Shown piece by piece: positions 1-5,650 of a stretch of 7,575 nt of DNA. This DNA is from an uncultured Collinsella sp. (lineage in GTDB: Bacteria; Actinomycetota; Coriobacteriia; Coriobacteriales; Coriobacteriaceae): contig CAAESW010000010.1 in the NCBI GenBank assembly GCA_900758845.1, positions 1 through 7,575 on the forward strand, written 5' to 3'. The stretch's first letter is position 1. Each line of letters starts with the position of its first letter. Both the position numbers and the translations under genes were made by a program. The notes under the pieces are model-generated. The model was not told where the DNA came from. It saw only the letters and a program-made list of their open reading frames with translations, and did no database searches.

Positions 1-1
1 G

Positions 2-85
2 GCGAAGGCCAACGCGGCCACCGCGGCCGAGCTCGTGAGGTGGCTCTGGGCCCTCGGCATGATGTGCCGGGAGGGCGCGGAATAG
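2..85 (+). CDS. 3' end of an unidentified gene, possibly an IS110-type transposase
   Basis: An open frame enters from the left edge and encodes 27 residues before a TAG stop at 83-85. The tail is alanine-rich and then amphipathic (AELVRWLWALGMMCREG). IS110/IS1111-family transposases often end in a helix of this character, with hydrophobic residues and a tryptophan followed by a short charged tail. That is a resemblance of style, not a recognised motif. Codon use is GC-rich like the rest of the window. The gene points towards the minus-strand dehydrogenase at 511-1311, so the intervening bases lie between convergent genes. It could equally be the end of an unrelated protein. The call of a real coding end is moderately sure; the family is a guess. 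Confidence 0.4.
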   Translation, partial: AKANAATAAELVRWLWALGMMCREGAE

Positions 86-294
86 ACATAGCCCCCGTCC
101 CGGCGAGCCGGGCGGCCTTCGGGGATACCCCCTATTTCGCTGTGCGCGCGGAGCCCTCCGCATGCGCCTCGACAGACTTGGGGAACCCCGCCGAAGGAAT
201 GGAGTGCGGGCCGGCAGAACGGTATCCGCGGATATGAGACTGAGCCGAAGGCGTCGATGACATGCCGGGGGCGGACCGGGACGGGTTAACGGCA
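86..294. other. non-coding stretch with several short GC hairpins
   Basis: No gene is supported here. The stretch holds several short self-complementary segments: CCCGGC-GA-GCCGGG at 99-112, GGGG-ATA-CCCC at 121-131, a stem of 5 bp plus 4 bp at 144-167 (GCGC-GCGGA-GCCC-TCCGC-AT-GCGC), GGGG-AA-CCCC at 180-189, and the palindrome TATCCGCGGATA at 223-234. The density of hairpins would suit a structured transcript. If the upstream gene is a transposase of the IS1111 type, a guide RNA would be expected downstream of it, but nothing here proves transcription. GC-rich DNA also yields such short stems by chance. Confidence 0.3.
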
Positions 295-330
295 GGCCCC
301 GCCGACCGATTGCAAGCGGTCGGCGGGGCC
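295..330. repeat. perfect 14-bp inverted repeat (GC-rich hairpin)
   Basis: The arms at 295-308 (GGCCCCGCCGACCG) and 317-330 are perfectly complementary around the 8-base loop ATTGCAAG. The stem is strong enough to stop or stall RNA polymerase, and it lies between convergent genes. Neither side is followed by a run of T on either strand, so it is not a standard intrinsic terminator. It could be a terminator of the upstream plus-strand gene that works without a U tract, or an end structure of a mobile element. Confidence 0.6.
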
Positions 331-365
331 ATTGTGGCTCTTGACAGCGGATTGGGTCATATGAG

Positions 366-467
366 CGAAAACCCGCCAGATCGAGCAAGGTGCCTTCAAG
401 CGAGGCGGCATTGACCTTTTGGTCATGCCGCCGAAGTTGAAAGGCAGATTGCCGCTCTGGCGGGCTT
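366..467 (-). ncRNA. structured element, copy A (candidate 3'-UTR RNA or complex terminator)
   Basis: This is one of two related copies in the window (the other is at 3645-3749). Its fold, read from complementarity, has an outer stem P1 (372-380 with 456-464, plus CG 382-383 with 453-454), a single bulged A at 384, then GCAA 385-388 with TTGC 449-452. An internal loop of GG opposite GA follows, then P2 (391-399 with 437-446, one bulge). The closing hairpin P3 pairs 404-410 with 426-432 and TGACC 412-416 with GGTCA 421-425 around TTTT. P1 and P2 differ in sequence from copy B but still pair, which argues for selection on structure. On the minus strand P1 is followed by TTTT (368-371), and the element lies behind the dehydrogenase stop codon, so I favour that strand. 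The plus strand cannot be excluded. The family is not recognised; the published Collinsella-1 RNA motif is one thing to compare. Confidence 0.6.
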
Positions 468-479
468 GTAGCGTCAACT

Positions 480-509
480 GGTTACGGCGTTTGGCAAAAC
501 GCCGTAACC
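480..509 (-). terminator. 13-bp hairpin directly after the dehydrogenase stop
   Basis: The arms at 480-492 (GGTTACGGCGTTT) and 497-509 pair perfectly around GGCA. On the minus strand the hairpin begins two bases after the TAG stop of the dehydrogenase (511-513). It has no U tract of its own; the first TTTT on that strand comes after the larger structure at 366-467, so the two may act together. The same hairpin, with identical arms, follows queA at 3759-3787. Confidence 0.55.
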
Positions 510-510
510 C

Positions 511-1311
511 CTAAGGACGCTGGCCCATGCCACCCTCGAGTGTGACGGTCTCGCCGTTCATGTACTTAAAGTCGGGGCCGCAGAGCTGAACGACCACGCG
601 GCCGATCTCCTTCTCGACATCGCCGTAATGGCCTGCCGGCGGCATGTGGACGTTGGCCTTGAACGCCTCGGGATAGGCATCCTGGAAGTTCTCGAGCGCA
701 GCGGTCCAAGCAAGCGGGCACACGATGTTGACGTTGATGCCGTCCTTGCCCCACTCGTTGGCGGCGACGCGGGTCAGGCCGCGGATGCCCTCCTTGGCGG
801 CAGCATAGCTGCACTGGCCATAGTTGCCAAACAGGCCGGCGCCCGAGGCAAAGTTGACCACGGAGCCCTTGGTCTCCTTCAGGTGCGGATAGGCCTTCTG
901 CATGTACAGGTAGGTGGCATACAGGCCAGAGTAAATGGCCAGGTTAAACTGGTCCATAGTGTGGTCGGCGATGGTCACACCCGAGGCGCTGGCCTGAGCG
1001 TTGTTGACGACGGCGTCGATGCGACCGAACTCCTCAATCGCCTTGTCGATAACGTTCTGCACGACGGCCTCGTTGTCCTGACCAGCCGAGACATCGGCCT
1101 GAACAGGCAGAACCTTGACGCCGTACTCGGCCTCAAGAGACTCCTTGGCGGCCTCGAGCTTGGCGACGTTGCGGCCGGTGATGACGAGGTTCGCGCCCTC
1201 CTTGGCAAAAGCGATATCGATGCCGTAGCCGATGGAGCCAGCAGAGCCGTCCTTAAGCGTGGCCTTGCCGCCGCCGGTGACGATCACGGTCTTACCAGTG
1301 AAAAGTCCCAT
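511..1311 (-). CDS. classical short-chain dehydrogenase/reductase (SDR)
   Basis: This 266-residue protein is a usual length for a classical SDR, an NAD(P)-dependent cytoplasmic oxidoreductase with a Rossmann fold. The cofactor loop starts at TGGG (12-15) and resumes with GSIGYG (25-30). About nine residues are inserted between them, giving a layout reminiscent of enoyl-ACP reductases. The NNA motif is at 103-105. The catalytic residues S156, Y169 and K173 are present in the usual S-x12-YxxxK spacing, so it should be active as a dehydrogenase or ketoreductase rather than an enoyl reductase. The Asn of the SDR catalytic tetrad is not obvious; SGL (128-130) appears near that place. The start at 1311 is chosen over an in-frame ATG at 1407 because AAAGGA lies six bases upstream and SDR homology begins there. 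The substrate cannot be named: 3-oxoacyl, sugar and steroid or bile-acid substrates are all possible. It is divergent from the coiled-coil gene and stands alone as a transcription unit. Confidence 0.9.
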   Translation of the reverse strand: MGLFTGKTVIVTGGGKATLKDGSAGSIGYGIDIAFAKEGANLVITGRNVAKLEAAKESLEAEYGVKVLPVQADVSAGQDNEAVVQNVIDKAIEEFGRIDAVVNNAQASASGVTIADHTMDQFNLAIYSGLYATYLYMQKAYPHLKETKGSVVNFASGAGLFGNYGQCSYAAAKEGIRGLTRVAANEWGKDGINVNIVCPLAWTAALENFQDAYPEAFKANVHMPPAGHYGDVEKEIGRVVVQLCGPDFKYMNGETVTLEGGMGQRP

Positions 1312-1317
1312 ACGAAG

Positions 1318-1323
1318 TCCTTT
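1318..1323 (-). promoter_or_regulatory. ribosome binding site of the SDR gene
   Basis: AAAGGA on the minus strand lies six bases before the ATG at 1311. It decides between this start and the upstream ATG at 1407, which has no comparable site and would add 32 residues unlike any SDR N-terminus. Confidence 0.75.
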
Positions 1324-1592
1324 CAAAATCGCGACGGGCACGCCCGCCGACTGCGCGCATCCAAAATAAACGCGCCAAAAGCTGAAATGCAACTTTAGCT
1401 TCTTCAAGTGAAAAGAAAAGGCCTCGGCAGGCGAACGGCATAACGTCTTTCGGCGAAGGGATTGTCAAGTACAAACTGGATAAAGTGGCCGAATTTTTGC
1501 TATCCAAGCGAGCCATCGAACACGTTTTGAAACTTTGCTGCGGCGCGCGGGATGTCGGCGCGAGACTTTATCATAGGGTGACAAACAACGAT

Positions 1593-1598
1593 GAGGAG
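1593..1598 (+). promoter_or_regulatory. ribosome binding site of the coiled-coil gene
   Basis: GAGGAG is three bases before an ATG at 1602 and nine bases before a second in-frame ATG at 1608. The second spacing is normal and the first is too tight, so 1608 is the better start. The difference is only two residues. Confidence 0.65.
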
Positions 1599-1607
1599 CA
1601 CATGCCT

Positions 1608-3371
1608 ATGACAGACGAGCTGGACCCCCAGACTCAACAGCATATTGATGATTCCGCAGACGTCGCCGCAGATACTGACGCTGCGACCTGCAATGATACC
1701 GACGTCGACGACGCCACTCTGGATAACGGCGCTGCGGCGGAAACCCCTGCGACCGAAGATGCCGACGAGCAAAACGGCGATTCGGCCGCTCAGGACGACG
1801 CCCCCGAAAAGGACGCCACCCCGCAAGTAGCGGGCCCCATCGAGGTGTCTTCGGAAGAAGAGCTCGACGCCGTTATGGACTCTATGATGGATGCCGTCAA
1901 AGCGATGAAAAACGCCGTGGCCGACGCCGATGTTGACGCCGAGGAAGAGGAAGCCGCCGAGGCCGCCTCGACGTTTGTGCCCGGCGAGACCCCGGTTGCC
2001 GACCAGGGCAGCACCATGCCCTCGTTCCTGCAACTCGAGCACCCCACGATCGGCGCCGACGCGGTCGACCCGCATGCAGCGGGCTTTTCCGTGATTGAAG
2101 GCGGCACCGGCAATATCGCCGCGCCGCAGACTGCCGATACGAATGCCGCCCAGGCCGCGCACCCGACCACCTCGCATGCTTCCGCCACGAGTCGCGACCT
2201 GGGGAGCGCCGTCTCAAACACCGCTAACGCCGTGGGCACTTTTATCGCCCAGGGCGCGTCGGCCATGCGCGAGATGAACGCCGCCAAGAAAGCACTCGCC
2301 GATGCCCGCGCCCATTTAGCCGAGCTTGAGCAGCGCATCGCCGACCAGGCAGAGGAGCTCGAGACGCGGCAGGATATCGCGGGGCGGTACGACCAGATTG
2401 TCGCCGACCAGCGCCAGGCGATCGCCACGGCACAAAAGACCGCTGCGGCCGCCGAGATTGACCGCGACGCCCACGCCGCCAAAGCGACTGAGCTCAAGGG
2501 CCAGCTCGAGCAAATGAAGGCAGAGGACGATGCGACCGAGCTCCGCCTGAAGGCTGCACTCGACGCCGTGGAAGCCCGCGAGGCGAGCTCGCGCGAGACC
2601 GGCAACCGCCTCGTTCGTCGCCTTGAGGATTCCAAGCGTATCCGCGACAAAGTGAAGGCTGAGCGCAATGCCGGTGTCGCCGCCGCACGACAAACTGCCG
2701 ATGCTACGCGCGCACAGCTCGAGACCTTGCGTCGCGAGTATGCCGAGCTGCAGCGCAACCCTTCGGCAAATCCCGCCAATTACACCGTACGCACCAACGA
2801 GTTGTCTATGCAAATCTCCGACGCTGCCGACGCCCTCCGCAAGGCCGAGGAAGATATTCCGCAAGTGACTGCCGATCTTGAGCATTCACTTGCCGCCGCC
2901 GAGCAGGCCGTCGAGCAGGCACAGGCCCCCATCGCCGACGCTAAACGCGCGCACCAGGCCGTAACGGCTGAGGCAGATGCCGCGCGCGACGAGCTGCAGT
3001 CCGCAAAAACTGCCGCCGCGACGCGCCAGCGCGAGCTGCGCGAAAAGATCGCCACGCAGGACAAGGCACGCCGCGAGCAAGAGCAGGCCATCGCCAACGC
3101 CCAAGCGGACGCCGCACATGCGCAGTCGATTATCGAGCAGGCGACCGAGGTGCACGACCATCCCGAGATCACCGAATCGCTCGCCGGGTCCTTGGCACGC
3201 GACAAGGCCGAGCATACCGAGACCGAGCGCGAAGTTGCCCAACTCGAGGCCGCCGAAGACGACGTGCGCAAGCGAACCCGCGACTCACGCGTCAAATTCA
3301 CCGGAGCCATCGCCTGCATCATCGCCACAATCCTGGCGATCATCGCAATCTGGCTGTTCGCGAGCAAGTAA
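1608..3371 (+). CDS. tail-anchored, acidic N-terminal, long coiled-coil protein of unknown function
   Basis: I do not recognise a family. The protein is 587 residues with no signal peptide. Residues 1-120 are strongly acidic, rich in Asp, Glu and Ala, and low in complexity. Residues 121-215 are a Pro/Thr/Ala-rich linker. From about 216 to 555 it is an Ala/Glu/Gln/Arg-rich heptad-like coiled coil, broken by a Pro/Asn hinge at 384-391 and another break at 516-521. A basic patch (RKRTRDSRVK, 554-563) precedes one hydrophobic segment at about 565-584, and only three residues follow. This places the body in the cytoplasm with the C-terminus in the membrane. Candidate roles are a membrane-tethered scaffold or spacer in envelope or division work, but nothing in the sequence proves one. 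The gene is monocistronic as far as visible and faces queA convergently. Repeat-rich intergenic DNA follows its TAA stop. Confidence 0.85.
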   Translation: MTDELDPQTQQHIDDSADVAADTDAATCNDTDVDDATLDNGAAAETPATEDADEQNGDSAAQDDAPEKDATPQVAGPIEVSSEEELDAVMDSMMDAVKAMKNAVADADVDAEEEEAAEAASTFVPGETPVADQGSTMPSFLQLEHPTIGADAVDPHAAGFSVIEGGTGNIAAPQTADTNAAQAAHPTTSHASATSRDLGSAVSNTANAVGTFIAQGASAMREMNAAKKALADARAHLAELEQRIADQAEELETRQDIAGRYDQIVADQRQAIATAQKTAAAAEIDRDAHAAKATELKGQLEQMKAEDDATELRLKAALDAVEAREASSRETGNRLVRRLEDSKRIRDKVKAERNAGVAAARQTADATRAQLETLRREYAELQRNPSANPANYTVRTNELSMQISDAADALRKAEEDIPQVTADLEHSLAAAEQAVEQAQAPIADAKRAHQAVTAEADAARDELQSAKTAAATRQRELREKIATQDKARREQEQAIANAQADAAHAQSIIEQATEVHDHPEITESLAGSLARDKAEHTETEREVAQLEAAEDDVRKRTRDSRVKFTGAIACIIATILAIIAIWLFASK

Positions 3372-3397
3372 GCCGGTTGCCAAAAACGCCCCAACGC

Positions 3398-3464
3398 AGT
3401 TGCGGTGAGATAGTTCCTGTTGAGCCCTCAAAAAGGCCAATTCAAGAACTATCTCACCGCAACT
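3398..3464. repeat. 19-bp perfect inverted repeat
   Basis: The arms at 3398-3416 (AGTTGCGGTGAGATAGTTC) and 3446-3464 are perfectly complementary around a 29-base loop. It begins 26 bases after the stop of the coiled-coil gene and may serve as its terminator, although what follows (TATTAGATT) is only a weak T-rich tail. The inner edge of the right arm shares ATTCAAGAAC with the neighbouring repeat at 3515-3524, which suggests the two palindromes are related. Confidence 0.75.
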
Positions 3465-3480
3465 TATTAGATTGATGCAA

Positions 3481-3540
3481 GGTAGTCATTGGGGACGTTC
3501 TTAAACGACTAGTCATTCAAGAACGTCCCCAACGACTACC
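3481..3540. repeat. 22-base inverted repeat with GGGGACGTTCTT core
   Basis: The arms at 3481-3502 and 3519-3540 are complementary at 21 of 22 positions. Each starts at its outer edge with GGTAGTC and contains GGGGACGTTCTT. The 16-base loop contains the palindrome GACTAGTC (3507-3514). The design resembles REP-type palindromes that are spread by RAYT (IS200-like tyrosine) transposases; that link is an inference, as no transposase is seen here. Confidence 0.75.
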
Positions 3541-3605
3541 CAGGTGCCGAGCACCGCAAGAGTGTCCCCTTTGACTAGTCATTTAAGAACGTCCCCAATG
3601 ACCAC
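3507..3605. repeat. 33-base direct repeat, two copies
   Basis: The copy at 3507-3539 and the copy at 3573-3605 match at 30 of 33 positions, all differences being transitions. Both begin GACTAGTCATT and contain AAGAACGTCCCC. The first copy includes the right arm of the inverted repeat at 3481-3540; the second has no left arm, and GTGTCCCC (3562-3569) lies in front of it. Between them is a small palindrome GGTGC-CGA-GCACC (3543-3555). The second copy looks like a partial or decayed element of the same family. Confidence 0.75.
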
Positions 3606-3644
3606 AGCAACAACCACGGCAACGCCGATGTTTTGGCGCGGACA

Positions 3645-3749
3645 GCGAAAACGCCCCTAAGCGAGCAAGGTGACGTGAAAGAGGAGGGCATTGACCTTCT
3701 GGTCATGCCCGACGATTGAACGTCAGATTGCCGCTTAGGGGCGTTTGCA
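3645..3749 (-). ncRNA. structured element, copy B (candidate 3'-UTR RNA or complex terminator)
   Basis: The fold matches copy A at 366-467. P1 is a perfect 15-bp stem (3649-3663 with 3732-3746), quite different in sequence from P1 of copy A. The bulged A (3664), GCAA 3665-3668 with TTGC 3728-3731, and the GG/GA internal loop are kept. P2 pairs TGACGT 3671-3676 with ACGTCA 3720-3725, replacing the unlike P2 sequence of copy A by compensating changes. P3 pairs 3686-3690 with 3706-3710 and TGACC with GGTCA around TTCT, with the same bulged T (3691). On the minus strand P1 runs into TTTT and then CGC, so the outer stem is a good intrinsic terminator for queA with an unusually large, ordered head. 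Reading the plus strand as protein fails: a TGA interrupts the frame that is open in copy A. Confidence 0.62.
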
Positions 3750-3758
3750 GCGTCGGCC

Positions 3759-3787
3759 GGTTACGGCGTTTGGAAAACGCCGTAACC
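3759..3787 (-). terminator. 13-bp hairpin directly after the queA stop
   Basis: The arms at 3759-3771 and 3775-3787 are identical to those after the dehydrogenase gene; only the loop differs (GGA). The outermost base pair uses the last base of the queA TAG stop codon. No U tract follows on the minus strand until the end of the larger structure at 3645-3749. Confidence 0.55.
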
Positions 3788-5004
3788 TACTGAATGAGCA
3801 TCGCGTCACCAAAGCTGAAGAAGCGGTAGCGCTCCTCGATGGCGGCGGCGTAGGCATCCATGATCTGGTCGCGGGAGGCAAGCGCGCTTACGAGCATCAT
3901 GAGCGTGGAGCGCGGCACGTGGAAGTTCGTGATCAGCGCGTCGACCACGTGATAGGTCGAGCCAGGCATGAGGTAGAGCTGCGTCGTCGCGTTCTCGCGC
4001 ACCACGATGTCACCGTGGCCGAGCGTGTCGGCGCCGTCCTCACGGCCCTCAAAATAGCGCGCCGTCACAGCCGGATCGGACACCGGCGCGTCCGCGTCAA
4101 ACGCGCTCTCGAGCGAGCGCACCGCGGTGGTACCAACGGCGATCACGCGATGCCCCTCGGCCTTCGCCTTATGCACGGCATCGACCACCTCCTGCGATAC
4201 GTGGTAGCGCTCGGTGTGCATCACATGCTGCGTGGGATCGTCCTCCTCCACCAGACGGAAGGTATCGATGCCCACTTCGAGCTCGACGGCGGCAAACTTC
4301 GCGCCCTTGGCCTCGATAGCGGCCATGAGCTCGGGAGTAAAGTGCAGGCCCGCCGTAGGAGCGGCAGCCGAGTGCTCCTCCTTCATGGCGTAAACGGTCT
4401 GGTACTTCTCGGGGTCGCCCTCGTAATCGGTAATGTAGGGCGGCAGCGGCACGTGACCGGCGGCGTGGATGGCCTCGTCGAGCGTGCGCGGCTCGCCGGC
4501 AGCATTGCAACCGGCCGGCTCAAAGCGCACCAGACGGCCGCCACGGCTATCGGTGACAAAGTCGATGACCTCGGCCGTCAGCACCACGGGCGCGCCCTCG
4601 GGCGCATGGGCGCCACCGGCGCGATACTCAATCTGAGCACCGGGCTTCAGACGCTTGCCCGGCTTGACCAGACACTCCCAAACATGGCCCAGCGGGTCAA
4701 CATCCTCGCGGCGCTTGAGCAGCAGCGTCTCGACCACGCCACCCGAGCCGGCTTTGCGACCAATCAGGCGGGCCGGCATCACGCGCGTCTTGTTGATGAC
4801 GAGCACATCGCCCGGCTCGATATAGTCGATGATGTCGCGGAAGATGCGGTGCTCGACGGTGCCGCCGTGCTCCAGCGGCGTTCCCGCCTGGGAGCCCTTG
4901 CGATCCACCACCAGCAGACGACAGGAGTCGCGCGGCTCGGCAGGAGCCTGGGCAATCAGTTCCTCGGGAAGGTTGTAGTCAAAATCATCGGTACGCATAG
5001 ACAC
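3787..5004 (-). CDS. queA: S-adenosylmethionine:tRNA ribosyltransferase-isomerase QueA
   Basis: QueA transfers and rearranges the ribose of S-adenosylmethionine onto the preQ1 base at the tRNA wobble position, making epoxyqueuosine; it acts in the cytoplasm. Family signatures run along the whole protein: the N-terminal FDYNLPEELIAQ (8-19), DVLVINKTRVMPARL (66-80), GHVPLPPYI with YQTVYA (183-206), APTAGLHFTPEL (215-226), VGTTAVRSLESA (290-301) and the C-terminal ITNFHVPRSTLMMLVSA (358-374) with RFFSFGDAMLI (394-404). At 405 residues it is longer than the usual 340-360. Part of the excess seems to be an insertion of roughly 25 residues between 302 and 340. The start is a GTG at 5004, eight bases behind AAGGAG; the ATG two codons later is 14 bases away. 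The gene follows queH with a 64-base gap and is probably cotranscribed with it. Confidence 0.96.
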   Translation of the reverse strand: MSMRTDDFDYNLPEELIAQAPAEPRDSCRLLVVDRKGSQAGTPLEHGGTVEHRIFRDIIDYIEPGDVLVINKTRVMPARLIGRKAGSGGVVETLLLKRREDVDPLGHVWECLVKPGKRLKPGAQIEYRAGGAHAPEGAPVVLTAEVIDFVTDSRGGRLVRFEPAGCNAAGEPRTLDEAIHAAGHVPLPPYITDYEGDPEKYQTVYAMKEEHSAAAPTAGLHFTPELMAAIEAKGAKFAAVELEVGIDTFRLVEEDDPTQHVMHTERYHVSQEVVDAVHKAKAEGHRVIAVGTTAVRSLESAFDADAPVSDPAVTARYFEGREDGADTLGHGDIVVRENATTQLYLMPGSTYHVVDALITNFHVPRSTLMMLVSALASRDQIMDAYAAAIEERYRFFSFGDAMLIQ

Positions 5005-5012
5005 GTCGGATA

Positions 5013-5018
5013 CTCCTT
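5013..5018 (-). promoter_or_regulatory. ribosome binding site of queA, favouring a GTG start
   Basis: AAGGAG on the minus strand is eight bases before GTG (5004) and 14 before the in-frame ATG (4998). The spacing supports the GTG as start. Confidence 0.7.
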
Positions 5019-5053
5019 ATATAGCTAAAGTCCGCTCTACATCCTAGCAGGCT

Positions 5054-5077
5054 GACGTCCCAAATGAACTACTTTTT
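5054..5077 (-). repeat. single half-element of the GTAGTC-GGGACG repeat family, containing the queH stop
   Basis: Read on the minus strand, 5072-5054 gives GTAGTTCATTTGGGACGTC, which matches the left arm of the repeat at 3481-3502 apart from small gaps and one or two changes. The TAG stop of queH (5071-5069) lies inside it. No facing arm is visible nearby, so it is either a decayed half-element or a chance likeness. Confidence 0.4.
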
Positions 5078-5644
5078 AGCAGCCTTGCGCTCGTCGCGAA
5101 TGCGGGCGCGGTCCATGGCCGCTTCGACGGCCGAGAATCGGCAACCACAGTAGTTCTGCCGATACATGCCAAGCTCGCGCGAACGACGCGTGGCCTCGGG
5201 ATAATACGGGCGAAAATCGCGAATCACCGGAGTGAGCCCGCGGGCGGCAGCCAAACGCTCCAACACATCATTGCAGGTGTCGAACAGCTGATACGGCGAG
5301 ACGGCGAGCGTCGTACCCACATATACAAACCCGCGCTCCTGGGCCACACGGCACGCCTCAGCCAAGCGCAAGGCATAGCACGCACGACAGCGACGGGGCC
5401 GATCGGAACCCAGCGGTGCCACGCCGGTCTCCCATCGATCGCGGTCCTCCCCCGCCTCGATGAGCTCAATATCGCCATCGGCACACCACCGGCGCAGCTC
5501 GTCCAAGCGCCGCTGCCATTCATCGTGAGGCTGAATATTAGGGTTGGTCCAGCAAATCGTGGGCTCAAACCCCTCCTCGCGCAGCAGACGAACCGGCTCA
5601 AGCGAGCACGGCGCACAGCAAGCATGCAGCAGCAACGGCTTCAT
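5069..5644 (-). CDS. queH: epoxyqueuosine reductase QueH
   Basis: QueH (formerly DUF208) reduces epoxyqueuosine in tRNA to queuosine. It is an iron-sulfur enzyme unrelated to the cobalamin-dependent QueG. The 191-residue protein has the family cysteines in order: LLLHACCAPCS (4-14, with C9, C10 and C13), CRAC (86-89) and YRQNYCGC (161-168). The segments TTLAVSPYQ (111-119) and DFRPYYPE (143-150) also fit. The usual text before YRQ has a glycine and serine pair; here it reads YYPEATRRSRELGM, a mild variation. The start at 5644 is preferred to the ATG two codons earlier because GGAGGAG is six bases away. It lies between the zincin gene and queA on the same strand. Its pairing with queA puts the last two steps of queuosine synthesis together; no other queuosine gene is in the window. 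Confidence 0.95.
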   Translation of the reverse strand: MKPLLLHACCAPCSLEPVRLLREEGFEPTICWTNPNIQPHDEWQRRLDELRRWCADGDIELIEAGEDRDRWETGVAPLGSDRPRRCRACYALRLAEACRVAQERGFVYVGTTLAVSPYQLFDTCNDVLERLAAARGLTPVIRDFRPYYPEATRRSRELGMYRQNYCGCRFSAVEAAMDRARIRDERKAAKK

Positions 5645-5650
5645 CAACAT

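Larger units (their letters stand above)
1312..1607. other. divergent promoter region between SDR and coiled-coil genes
   Basis: The 296 bases between two divergently transcribed genes must hold both promoters. On the minus strand a full TTGACA lies at 1468-1463, but no good -10 box follows at 16-18 bases. A TTTATCAT stretch at 1568-1575 could be a -10 region for the plus-strand gene, without a visible -35. No operator palindrome or riboswitch was recognised. A GTG at 1485 opens a longer frame for the coiled-coil gene, but it has no ribosome binding site in front of it. Confidence 0.35.

Noticed and set aside
368..513. Possible peptide encoded on the plus strand of copy A (contains GIDLLVMP, also seen in copy B)
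   Set aside because: The frame is broken by TGA in copy B, no start with a ribosome binding site exists, and the changes between copies keep base pairing, not codons. The minus-strand frame at 286-477 is rejected for the same reasons.
628..1398. Plus-strand frame of 256 codons opposite the SDR gene
   Set aside because: Antisense shadow of a gene with clear SDR catalytic residues.
1485..1607. GTG start at 1485 that would lengthen the coiled-coil protein by about 40 residues
   Set aside because: No ribosome binding site in front of it, and a good one serves the ATG at 1608.
1790..2779. Minus-strand Ala/Ser-rich frame of 329 codons opposite the coiled-coil gene
   Set aside because: Its serine and alanine runs are the antisense of GC-rich alanine and glutamate codons; no ribosome binding site or domain supports it.
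3481..3605. CRISPR-like array
   Set aside because: Only two direct copies with one spacer that itself holds a palindrome; no regular spacing and no cas gene.
3745..5028. Long plus-strand open frame of 427 codons opposite queA
   Set aside because: It is antisense to a gene with unmistakable QueA motifs; long antisense frames are common in GC-rich DNA. Its residue make-up is typical of a shadow frame.
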